Shown one piece after another: positions 16,155 through 23,787 of a stretch of DNA of 64,000 nucleotides. The notes under the pieces are model-generated. The model was given only the letters and a program-made list of their open reading frames with translations. It was not told the origin of the DNA and ran no database searches. Positions within the stretch are counted from its first letter, which is position 1. Each line of letters starts with the position of its first letter. Origin of the DNA: UMGS75 sp963648435 (GTDB lineage: Bacteria > Bacillota_I > Bacilli_A > ML615J-28 > CAG-313); NCBI GenBank assembly GCA_963648435.1, contig CAVJDT010000001.1, positions 1 to 64,000 on the forward strand, written 5' to 3'. The translations under genes and the position numbers were made by a program.

Positions 16155-16904
16155 ATGAATCTAGAAAAAATTATAGCTGTTAGAAATGCAAAAACTATCT
16201 ATAGAGATGGTGATAAATGTGTTAAAGTGTTTAATGAAAATTACTCAAAAGCTGATATTTTAAACGAAGCTTTAAATCAAGCAAGAGTTGAAGAATTAGA
16301 TATTAACGTTCCAAAGATTAAAGAAATATCCATGGTAGATGGTAAATGGGCTATCGTTACAGAATATATAAAAGGCGATACCTTAGCACAATTAATGGAA
16401 AAATTCCCTAAGAAAAAAGATGAATATGTAGCTAAATTTGTTGAATTACAACTAATGGTTCAAGCTAATCATTGTTCACTTCTTACCAAACTTAAAGATA
16501 AAATGAATAGTAAAATTAATTTAGCTGATATTAATGCTACTACTAAATATGATTTACACACTCGTCTAGAAAGTATGCCTAAAGGTAGTGCTTTATGTCA
16601 TGGTGATTTTAACCCATCTAATGTGATAATTGCTGAAGATGGCAAAGCATACATTATTGACTGGTCACATGCAACTCAAGGAAATCCTTGTGCCGATGCC
16701 GCAAGAACTTATCTTCTATTCTGGTTAGCAGGTGATTTAAATGGTGCTGAAAAATATTTAGATGTTTATTGTGAAAAAGCTAATGTTTCTAAAAAGAATA
16801 TCCAAAGATGGCTTCCAATTGTTGCGGCTTCACAATCAGTTAAAGGCAACGAGAAAGAAAGAGAATTCTTACTTTCTTGGGTTAATGTAGTAGATTACGA
16901 ATAA
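16155..16904 (+). CDS. Aminoglycoside phosphotransferase/choline kinase-fold kinase
   Basis: A 249-residue kinase-like protein with the APH catalytic loop LCHGDFNPSN (His149, Asp151, Asn156 region) and the metal-binding IDWSHA (Asp169). The N-terminal lobe includes VTEYIKGDTLAQLM. The fold phosphorylates small molecules such as choline, but some members act on proteins. It sits 17 bases after adhE and 18 before two [2Fe-2S] proteins, in an operon that also encodes a SpoIIE/PP2C phosphatase. A kinase plus phosphatase beside a sensory hydrogenase suggests a phosphorylation switch, which is inference only. Confidence 0.85.
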   Translation: MNLEKIIAVRNAKTIYRDGDKCVKVFNENYSKADILNEALNQARVEELDINVPKIKEISMVDGKWAIVTEYIKGDTLAQLMEKFPKKKDEYVAKFVELQLMVQANHCSLLTKLKDKMNSKINLADINATTKYDLHTRLESMPKGSALCHGDFNPSNVIIAEDGKAYIIDWSHATQGNPCADAARTYLLFWLAGDLNGAEKYLDVYCEKANVSKKNIQRWLPIVAASQSVKGNEKEREFLLSWVNVVDYE

Positions 16905-16922
16905 TATTAGGAGGAAATTAAA

Positions 16923-17171
16923 ATGATTAAAGTAACTGTATGTATTGGTAGTTCATGCCATATTAAAGGATCAAGACAAGTAGTTGAACAATTACAATAT
17001 CTAATTGCTAAAAATAACTTAAGTGATGAAGTAGAATTAAATGGTACTTTCTGCATGGGTAAGTGTCAATTAGGTGTATGTGTAACTGTAAATGGTGAAT
17101 TATATTCAGTATCTCCTGAGACTGTAAATGAATTTTTTGAAAAAGAAGTATTAGGAAGATTAAAGAAATGA
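16923..17171 (+). CDS. Small thioredoxin-like [2Fe-2S] protein (first of two)
   Basis: An 82-residue protein of the thioredoxin-like [2Fe-2S] type, related to the NuoE C-terminal half. The Cys pattern is CIGSSC near the N terminus and CMGKC near residue 41, which matches the C-x4-C and C-x3-C of the family. It probably passes electrons to or from the neighbouring hydrogenases. AGGAGG precedes the start. Its last bases overlap the start of a paralogue (ATGA junction), so the two are made together. Confidence 0.85.
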   Translation: MIKVTVCIGSSCHIKGSRQVVEQLQYLIAKNNLSDEVELNGTFCMGKCQLGVCVTVNGELYSVSPETVNEFFEKEVLGRLKK

Positions 17172-17419
17172 TCGAAATAAAAGTATGTATAGGAAGTTCT
17201 TGTTTTCTTAAAGGGGCATCAGAAATTGTTGAATTCTTAACAAAAAAAATTGAAAATGAAAATTTAAGTGACAAGATCTTACTATCAGGTAGCTTTTGTG
17301 CTGGTAAATGTAACCGTATAGGTGTAACTATCTTTATTAATGATGATATCTATACTGGCATTACCGTAGATAGTATTCAAAAATTATGGGATGAAAAGGT
17401 CGCTCCCATTATTAAATAA
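17168..17419 (+). CDS. Small thioredoxin-like [2Fe-2S] protein (second of two)
   Basis: An 83-residue paralogue of the previous gene with the same CIGSSC and FCAGKC ligands. It overlaps the upstream stop by four bases and is followed 15 bases later by the sensory hydrogenase gene. Two copies in a row suggest a heterodimer or different electron partners. Such proteins are known neighbours of PAS-linked [FeFe] hydrogenases. Confidence 0.85.
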   Translation: MIEIKVCIGSSCFLKGASEIVEFLTKKIENENLSDKILLSGSFCAGKCNRIGVTIFINDDIYTGITVDSIQKLWDEKVAPIIK

Positions 17420-17434
17420 CAAGAGGTGAAGAAA

Positions 17435-19117
17435 ATGGCGAGTTATTTAACTTTAAAAAAGTCTAATTGTAAAAACTGCTATAAATGTATTAGACATTGC
17501 CCTGTAAAATCAATTAGATTCTCAGCTAACCAAGCTCATATTGTTGAAGATGAATGCATTTTATGTGGTCAATGCTTTGTTGTTTGTCCACAAGATGCAA
17601 AACAAATAGTAGACGGAATTGAAAAAGCAAAAATGCTCTTAAATTTAAAAGTTCCGGTTATTGCTAGTATTGCCCCATCATTTATTGCTAATTATGATGG
17701 TATAGGAATTGAATCTCTACGTAAAGCTTTAAAGAAATTAGGCTTTTATGATGTAGAAGAAACCGCAATAGGAGCAACCTTTGTTAAAAATGAATATGAA
17801 AAAATTTTAAAAGAAGGATGCGATGATATTTTAATTTCTTCATGTTGTCATTCAATAAATTTATTAATTCAAAAGTACTTTCCAAATGAATTAAAGTATC
17901 TTGCTAATGTTATGAGTCCAATGCAAGCTCATTGTACCGATATTAAAAAACGTCATCCTGATGCTAAGACAATATTTATTGGACCTTGTGTTGCCAAAAA
18001 AGATGAAGCCGATAGATATGAAGGAATTGTAGATTGTGTTTTAACATTTGAGGAATTATCAAACTGGTTAAAAGAAGAACATATTGAACTTGAAAATGAA
18101 GCCGATCAAGAAGTAAATGAATACAGTAAAACAAGATTATTCCCAACTACTGGTGGTATCTTAAAAACAATGGCATGTGATGCTCCTGGATATACCTATA
18201 TGTGTGTTGATGGTACTGAAAATTGTATTGCGGCATTAAAGGATATTGAATCAGGTAAAATAACTAAATGTTTTATTGAAATGTCTGCATGTCATGGTAG
18301 TTGTATTGCCGGCCCAATAATTGAAAAGCATCATAATTCACATTTAAAGGATTATTTACTTGTTAATAAATATGCAGGTTCTAAGGACTTTGAAGTAGCT
18401 CAAGAAAATAGTTTATTCTATCAAAAAAACTTTGCCCCAATTAAAGTAACAAGTAAAATTCCTAGTGAATACGAAATAACCCAAATAATGAAACAAATGG
18501 GAAAAACCAAAAAGAGTGATGAATTAAACTGTGGTTCATGTGGTTATAATACTTGTCGTGATAAAGCAATTGCCATTTATCAAGGAAAAGCTGAAATATC
18601 AATGTGCTTACCTTACTTAAAAGAAAAAGCAGAAAGTTTTTCAGATTGTATTGTTAGTAATACTCCTAATGGTTTAATTGTTTTAAATGAAAAATTTGAA
18701 GTTCAACAAATTAATTCAGCCGCAAAAAAGATTTTAAATATTAGAAGTGATTCAGATATTTTGGGTGATCAAGTTGTAAGAATCCTTGACCCTGTTCCAT
18801 TTATTAAAGTCTTAGATACTAAACAAAACATTAAAAATGAAAAAATTTATCTTGCGGAATATGATAAATATGTTGAACAAACTATTATATATGATATAAA
18901 TTATCACTTATTAATTTGCATTATGCGTGATGTTACTGAAGCTGCCCTTGAAAAGAGTAAAAAAGAAGCAATTAGTAAACAAACTGTTGAAATTGCTGAT
19001 AAAGTGGTTGACAAACAAATGCGAATTGTTCAAGAAATTGCTTCACTTTTAGGTGAAACAGCAGCTGAAACAAAAATTGCTCTTACTAAATTAAAGGAGT
19101 CAATTACTAATGAATAA
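17435..19117 (+). CDS. hydS: PAS-linked sensory [FeFe] hydrogenase (group C, HydS type)
   Basis: A 560-residue multidomain protein from the ATG at 17435, six bases after AGAGGTG. In order: two [4Fe-4S] ferredoxin motifs (CKNCYKCIRHCP and CILCGQCFVVCP), an H-cluster domain, a further [4Fe-4S] motif (CGSCGYNTC), a PAS domain from about residue 410, and a C-terminal helix. H-cluster ligands are present: Cys137/138 in SSCCHS, Cys185 in GPCVAKKDE, and Cys286 and Cys290 in MSACHGSC. The loops differ from the catalytic group A pattern, and MSACHGSCIAGP lacks the usual GGGxP. This layout is that of group C hydrogenases, thought to sense H2 or redox state. The next gene encodes a phosphatase that overlaps it by eight bases. 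Confidence 0.9.
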   Translation: MASYLTLKKSNCKNCYKCIRHCPVKSIRFSANQAHIVEDECILCGQCFVVCPQDAKQIVDGIEKAKMLLNLKVPVIASIAPSFIANYDGIGIESLRKALKKLGFYDVEETAIGATFVKNEYEKILKEGCDDILISSCCHSINLLIQKYFPNELKYLANVMSPMQAHCTDIKKRHPDAKTIFIGPCVAKKDEADRYEGIVDCVLTFEELSNWLKEEHIELENEADQEVNEYSKTRLFPTTGGILKTMACDAPGYTYMCVDGTENCIAALKDIESGKITKCFIEMSACHGSCIAGPIIEKHHNSHLKDYLLVNKYAGSKDFEVAQENSLFYQKNFAPIKVTSKIPSEYEITQIMKQMGKTKKSDELNCGSCGYNTCRDKAIAIYQGKAEISMCLPYLKEKAESFSDCIVSNTPNGLIVLNEKFEVQQINSAAKKILNIRSDSDILGDQVVRILDPVPFIKVLDTKQNIKNEKIYLAEYDKYVEQTIIYDINYHLLICIMRDVTEAALEKSKKEAISKQTVEIADKVVDKQMRIVQEIASLLGETAAETKIALTKLKESITNE

Positions 19118-20282
19118 TCTATGTGCAGATATTGGTTTTAAAAGTATTAATCATGCAGGTGAAGAATTATGTGGTGACCATATGGATGTCATTGAGCAAG
19201 ATGATGGTTCAACAATCATAGTTCTTGCAGATGGACTTGGAAGTGGCGTAAAAGCTAGTATTCTTTCGACTCTTACTTCTAAAATTATTTCTACAATGAT
19301 TTCCGCTGGATTATCACTAGAATCATGTGTTGACACGATTGCCGCAACGCTTCCGATTTGTTCAGTTAGAGGAGTTGCTTACTCAACATTTTCAATCATT
19401 CATATTAAAAACAATGAAAGTGCTGAATTAATCCAATACGATAATCCTCAAATGATTTTTCTAAGAAATAATGAAATTTATGACTATCCTAAATCGGAAT
19501 TAATCATTGGTGGTAAAAAAATATATAAAACCCAAATCAAACTTGAAGAAAATGATGTAATAATTGCAATGAGTGATGGTTGTCCTCATGCAGGAATTGG
19601 CATAGCTTATAATTTTGGTTGGAAACTTAGTGATATTGCTGAATATATGAAAGACATTAATTGTGGTGGTTATACTGCTAAAACAATGTCTACAATGTTA
19701 ATTGATGAGTGTAATAAACTATATGGTGGAGCTCCTGGTGATGATGCTACCGCGTGTGTAGTAAAAATTAGAAAAAGAGAACCAGTTAATATTTTGTTTG
19801 GCCCTCCATCTGATCGTAATGATTGTAATCGAATGATGGCTTTATTCTTTTCAAAAGAAGGAAAACATATTGTTTGTGGTGGTACAACTTCAACAATTGT
19901 TTCTAAGTATTTAGGTAAGCCCCTTGTGGCTTCTCTTAATTTTGAAAATTCAAATATTCCACCGATTGCAAAAATTGAAGGCGTTGATTTAGTAACTGAG
20001 GGAGTTATTACCATTAATAAAGTTGTCGAATATGCTAAAGACTATGTTGGAGAAAATAAATTATATGATGATTGGTGTTTTAAAAAAGATGGTGCTTCAT
20101 TAATTAGCCGAATGTTATTTGAAGAAGCTACAGACATAAACTTTTATGTTGGTAGAGCCATTAACCCTGCTCATCAAAACCCCGACTTACCAATTAACTT
20201 TAGTATTAAAATGAATTTAGTTGAGGAATTATCAAAATATTTAAAACAAATGGGTAAAAGGATAAAAGTAAGTTACTTTTAA
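19110..20282 (+). CDS. SpoIIE/PP2C-type serine phosphatase
   Basis: A 390-residue phosphatase whose first 230 residues form the SpoIIE domain. Metal-binding motifs are GDH near residue 23, LADGLGSGVKAS at about 35-46, MSDG and PGDDATACVV. Such enzymes remove phosphate from serine or threonine, often on anti-sigma-antagonist proteins. The C-terminal 150 residues are less familiar and contain CGGTTSTIVSKYLG. It overlaps the hydS gene, so it is the likely output of the hydrogenase sensor. Its substrate is not visible in the block; an anti-sigma-like protein at 47919 is unrelated by sequence. Confidence 0.88.
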   Translation: MNNLCADIGFKSINHAGEELCGDHMDVIEQDDGSTIIVLADGLGSGVKASILSTLTSKIISTMISAGLSLESCVDTIAATLPICSVRGVAYSTFSIIHIKNNESAELIQYDNPQMIFLRNNEIYDYPKSELIIGGKKIYKTQIKLEENDVIIAMSDGCPHAGIGIAYNFGWKLSDIAEYMKDINCGGYTAKTMSTMLIDECNKLYGGAPGDDATACVVKIRKREPVNILFGPPSDRNDCNRMMALFFSKEGKHIVCGGTTSTIVSKYLGKPLVASLNFENSNIPPIAKIEGVDLVTEGVITINKVVEYAKDYVGENKLYDDWCFKKDGASLISRMLFEEATDINFYVGRAINPAHQNPDLPINFSIKMNLVEELSKYLKQMGKRIKVSYF

Positions 20283-20293
20283 TTGGTGAATAT

Positions 20294-21730
20294 ATGAAAA
20301 AGTTTGACACAAAAGTTCAATATTTAAAATATCAAGTATTAAGTGCAGTTGCAAATTATGCTTGGAAAGATACATTATATGACCATATATTAGAAATACC
20401 GAAAGAAATAATTTCTGGTAAAGTTCCTACAATGCGTTGTTGCGTTTATAAAGAACGTGCTATTATATCAGAAAGAGTTAAAATTGCTATGGGTGGCGAT
20501 CGCAATAACCCAAATGTTATTGAAGTAATTGATATTGCTTGTGATGAATGTCCCATGGGCGGATATGAAGTAACAAATGCCTGTCGTGGTTGTTTAGCTC
20601 ATCGCTGTGAAGCCGCATGTAAGCGTGGTGCTATTTCATTTGATATTAACCATGTTGCAAGAATTGATAAAACAAAATGTGTAGAATGCGGTGCATGTGC
20701 CAAAGTGTGCCCATATAGTGCTATTCATAATTATAAACGTCCATGTGAAGTAGCATGTAAAGTAAAAGCTATATCTATGGGTGAAAATAAAGAAGCAAAA
20801 ATCAATAATGATAAATGTATTGCCTGTGGAGCTTGTGTATATCAATGTCCATTTGGTGCGATTACAGATAAATCATTTATTATTGATGTTATTGATATTA
20901 TTAAGAAGAGTCAAAATAATACTAAATATAAAGTGTATGCGGTGGTAGCTCCATCAATCTCAAGTCAGTTCAATTATGCTAAATTAGGTCAAGTAATTAA
21001 AGGACTTAAAAACTTAGGTTTCTATACAGTAATTGAAGCTGCTCTTGGTGCTGATATGGTAGCGATGTCGGAAGCTAAAGAACTTTCAGAAAAAGGATTC
21101 CTAACAAGTAGTTGTTGCCCTGCCTTTGTGGCATACTTGAAAAAAGAATTCCCTAACTTAAAACAATACTTATCACATAATTTATCACCGATGGCAACCA
21201 TTTCTAAATATATTAAGCAAAATGATCCAACTAGTAAAATAGTTTTCATTGGTCCTTGTACGGCCAAAAAGATGGAAGTTCAACAAGAAGAAGTAAAACC
21301 TTATGTTGATGAAGTTTTAACATTTGAAGAATTACAAGCTTTATTTGATAGTAAAAATCTAGATATCACTACACTTGACGAAGATGTCTTAGATAATGCA
21401 TCATATTATGGTAGAATCTTTGCTCGTTCTGGTGGCTTATCTGATGCTATGGCACAAGGCTTAAAAGAATTAAACATTACCGATTTTAATTTAAAAGCTC
21501 TTCCATGTGATGGTATTGAAGAATGTAAAATGGCGTTATTAAAGAAAAATAAGAATGTATTAGATGCTAATTTTATAGAAGGTATGGCCTGTGTAGGTGG
21601 CTGTATTGGTGGCGCTGGTTGTTTAACTCATGGTGAGAAAAACAAAACCGAAGTAGATAAATATGGTATGGAAGCATTTGAAAAGACAATTACAGACGCT
21701 GTATCAATCTTAAATATTAACAAAGAATAA
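20294..21730 (+). CDS. [FeFe] hydrogenase, group B type
   Basis: A 478-residue hydrogenase with a Cys-rich N terminus carrying several [4Fe-4S] motifs (CRGCLAHRC, CVECGACAKVCP and CIACGACVYQCP) and a C-terminal H-cluster domain. H-cluster loops are TSSCCPAF (Cys274, Cys275), GPCTAKK (Cys322) and MACVGGCIGG (Cys433, Cys437), all ligands present. This pattern fits the poorly studied group B enzymes, which often accompany group C sensors. It probably uses ferredoxin. It is the last gene of the block and ends at a strong terminator. It needs the HydE, HydF and HydG maturases, which are not in the window. Confidence 0.9.
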   Translation: MKKFDTKVQYLKYQVLSAVANYAWKDTLYDHILEIPKEIISGKVPTMRCCVYKERAIISERVKIAMGGDRNNPNVIEVIDIACDECPMGGYEVTNACRGCLAHRCEAACKRGAISFDINHVARIDKTKCVECGACAKVCPYSAIHNYKRPCEVACKVKAISMGENKEAKINNDKCIACGACVYQCPFGAITDKSFIIDVIDIIKKSQNNTKYKVYAVVAPSISSQFNYAKLGQVIKGLKNLGFYTVIEAALGADMVAMSEAKELSEKGFLTSSCCPAFVAYLKKEFPNLKQYLSHNLSPMATISKYIKQNDPTSKIVFIGPCTAKKMEVQQEEVKPYVDEVLTFEELQALFDSKNLDITTLDEDVLDNASYYGRIFARSGGLSDAMAQGLKELNITDFNLKALPCDGIEECKMALLKKNKNVLDANFIEGMACVGGCIGGAGCLTHGEKNKTEVDKYGMEAFEKTITDAVSILNINKE

Positions 21731-21742
21731 ATATAACATCCT

Positions 21743-21777
21743 AAAAAACATATCATTTTAATGAATGATATGTTTTT
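21743..21777 (+). terminator. Terminator of the redox block
   Basis: AAACATATCATT pairs with AATGATATGTTT around a short loop, followed by a T-run. Confidence 0.85.
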
Positions 21778-21802
21778 CGTTCCTAGAATTGATATGTTTT
21801 TC

Positions 21803-21831
21803 TTTACAATACTCTTAAAATTTGATAAAAT
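21803..21831 (+). promoter_or_regulatory. Promoter of the CAT-like gene
   Basis: TTTACA and TAAAAT are 17 bases apart, 18 bases before the start. Confidence 0.65.
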
Positions 21832-21849
21832 AATAATAGGAGGTAATTT

Positions 21850-22503
21850 ATGTATAAAATAATTGATGTAAAAAATTGGAAAAGGAAAAAGCAATATGAT
21901 TGGTTTTCTTCATTTTCAAATCCTTGTTATGGAATAGATGCAACGATAGATGTAACAGAAATAGTGAAATTTTCTAAAATGACTAATACTTCATTTTTTA
22001 TTAATTTTTTATATTTAGTTACAAGAAGTATGAATGAAGTCGAAGAAATGAGATTACGAATTGTTAATGGTGATGTTCGTTTATATGATATTGTTCACCC
22101 AACTTATACGATTAAAACCGCAGGAGGGGCTTTTGAAAATGGTATTAATAAAATGAACTTTAATTATTATAAATTTTATCTTGATGTTAAAAAAGAAATT
22201 GAAAAGAAAAAAACCCAGTTAACAGTTGTTGATGCTTATAATACGACTGAATACAATGTTATTTATGTAACTTGTTTACCTTGGCTTGAATTTGATGCTT
22301 TTACTCATCCAATTCCAAGTGGTAATATTGAGTCATTATCAGTTCCACGTATTTGTTGGAGCAAGTATACAAAAAAGGACGATAAATATACTTTAACTCT
22401 TAATATTACAGTTTCACATGCCTTAGTTGATGGGGAACCACTTGCTAAAGTTTTTAATTTGATTAAAAAATATAATGAAAACGTATTAAAAATTTTAAGT
22501 TGA
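21850..22503 (+). CDS. Chloramphenicol acetyltransferase-like O-acetyltransferase
   Basis: A 217-residue protein of the CAT fold. The catalytic histidine motif reads SHALVDG: His190 and Asp194 are kept, but the usual first His of HHxxxDG is Ser189. Flanking signatures such as LRIVNGDVRLYD and PWLEFDAFTHP fit the family. True CATs move acetyl from acetyl-CoA to chloramphenicol, yet many chromosomal homologues act on other substrates, so drug resistance is only a possibility. AGGAGG precedes the start; it appears to be a single-gene unit. Confidence 0.85.
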   Translation: MYKIIDVKNWKRKKQYDWFSSFSNPCYGIDATIDVTEIVKFSKMTNTSFFINFLYLVTRSMNEVEEMRLRIVNGDVRLYDIVHPTYTIKTAGGAFENGINKMNFNYYKFYLDVKKEIEKKKTQLTVVDAYNTTEYNVIYVTCLPWLEFDAFTHPIPSGNIESLSVPRICWSKYTKKDDKYTLTLNITVSHALVDGEPLAKVFNLIKKYNENVLKILS

Positions 22504-22514
22504 GTAAAAAAATA

Positions 22515-22543
22515 TTGCAAAATAATTTTATATATGCTATAAT
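22515..22543 (+). promoter_or_regulatory. Promoter of the BMP/ABC nucleoside uptake operon
   Basis: TTGCAA and TATAAT are 17 bases apart, with TGC before the -10 (extended). An inverted repeat, GTTGA-AGTTTA-TCAAC, at 22550-22565 lies at or just after the expected transcript start and could be an operator. Confidence 0.75.
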
Positions 22544-22588
22544 TTTTGTGTTGAAGTTTATCAACAAAAAAATATATGGAGGAAAAGT

Positions 22589-23722
22589 ATGAAAAAAGTA
22601 ATTTTAACAATTTTAGCTGTATTTTTCGTATGTAGCATGGCTTCTTGTAAAACTACAAGTAATAACAAAAAAGGCTATGACTATGACGCAATCCCTGATA
22701 CAGTAGAGTCAACTGATGGTAAGTATGAAATTGGTTTTGTAACTGATATTGGTCAATTAAAAGACAAGTCATTCAACCAAGGTACTTGGGAAGGTATCAA
22801 GAGATACGCAAAAGAAAATAGTAAATCGTATAAATATTATCAACCTGCAAACGGCGATAGTGCAACCGATGATGATAGATATAATGCAATGAAAAAAGCT
22901 GCAGATAATGGCGCTAAAATCATTGTTGCTGCGGGATATATGCAAGCAACTGCACTAACTAAAGCCGCAATCGAACTTCCAGAAGTTAAATTTGTATTCA
23001 TTGATGGTTGGACATTAACAGATACTGCTGGTAATGCTCTTCAAAATGTTGCCGCAATCGTATTTAAAGAAGAACAATCTGGTTATCTTGCTGGATACGC
23101 TGCAGTAATGGAAGGTTATACAAAACTTGGTTTCTCAGGTGGCGGCGGTGGTACTAACCCTGCTTGTCAAAGATTTGGATATGGTTATATTCAAGGTGCA
23201 AATGACGCAGCTAAAGTTAAAGGAATTACTGTTAATATGAAATATAGTTGGTTATATGGTTCAAGTTTCGCAGGAAGCCCTGATCTAGTAACATTATTAA
23301 AAGGATGGTATACAAGCGGTACAGAAGTTGTATTCTCATGTGGTGGATCTATGTGTAATAGTGCATTCACTGCAGCTGCCGAAAACAATAAGAAGGTTAT
23401 TGGTGTTGACGTTGACCAATCTTCTCAATCTGAAACTGTAATTACATCAGCTACTAAAGGCTTAAGAGAAGGTGCAATGGATGCTTTAGATGCATTCTTC
23501 GCTGACAAATGGAGCACAATTGGTGGAACAACTACATCACTAGGTGCTGACAAAAATGCAGTTAGTCTTCCTACTGATACATGGTCATTAAAGAATTTCA
23601 CAGTAGAACAATACAATGAACTATTTGAAAAAATAAAGACTGGTAAAGTATCTATTGATGACAATCCTGAAGGCGCAGAAACTAAGACTTATTCTAATGT
23701 TCAATTAGAATACATTAAATAG
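22589..23722 (+). CDS. BMP/PnrA-type nucleoside-binding lipoprotein
   Basis: A 377-residue lipoprotein with lipobox MASC (Cys20). The mature part is a BMP family periplasmic-type binding domain with IGFVTDIGQLKDKSFNQ, FIDGW and EEQSGYLAGYAA, which captures purine nucleosides in PnrA and BmpA. It is the first gene of an ABC operon with an ATPase and two permeases. A hairpin and T-run right after it probably trims downstream expression, so the binding protein is made in excess. Confidence 0.93.
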   Translation: MKKVILTILAVFFVCSMASCKTTSNNKKGYDYDAIPDTVESTDGKYEIGFVTDIGQLKDKSFNQGTWEGIKRYAKENSKSYKYYQPANGDSATDDDRYNAMKKAADNGAKIIVAAGYMQATALTKAAIELPEVKFVFIDGWTLTDTAGNALQNVAAIVFKEEQSGYLAGYAAVMEGYTKLGFSGGGGGTNPACQRFGYGYIQGANDAAKVKGITVNMKYSWLYGSSFAGSPDLVTLLKGWYTSGTEVVFSCGGSMCNSAFTAAAENNKKVIGVDVDQSSQSETVITSATKGLREGAMDALDAFFADKWSTIGGTTTSLGADKNAVSLPTDTWSLKNFTVEQYNELFEKIKTGKVSIDDNPEGAETKTYSNVQLEYIK

Positions 23723-23739
23723 TTTATAAAGCAAGATTA

Positions 23740-23770
23740 AATGGCTACTAATTTTTAGTGGCCATTTTTT
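23740..23770 (+). terminator. Partial terminator between BMP lipoprotein and ABC genes
   Basis: A 12-bp stem (AATGGCTACTAA against TTAGTGGCCATT, one wobble) followed by TTTT, directly before the ribosome site of the ATPase gene. It fits an intra-operon attenuator. Confidence 0.75.
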
Positions 23771-23787
23771 CCAAAAAAGGAGGATAT

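Noticed and set aside
23758..23787. Earlier start for the nucleoside ABC ATPase
   Set aside because: That ATG is inside the terminator hairpin; ATG 23788 follows a clear AAGGAGG.
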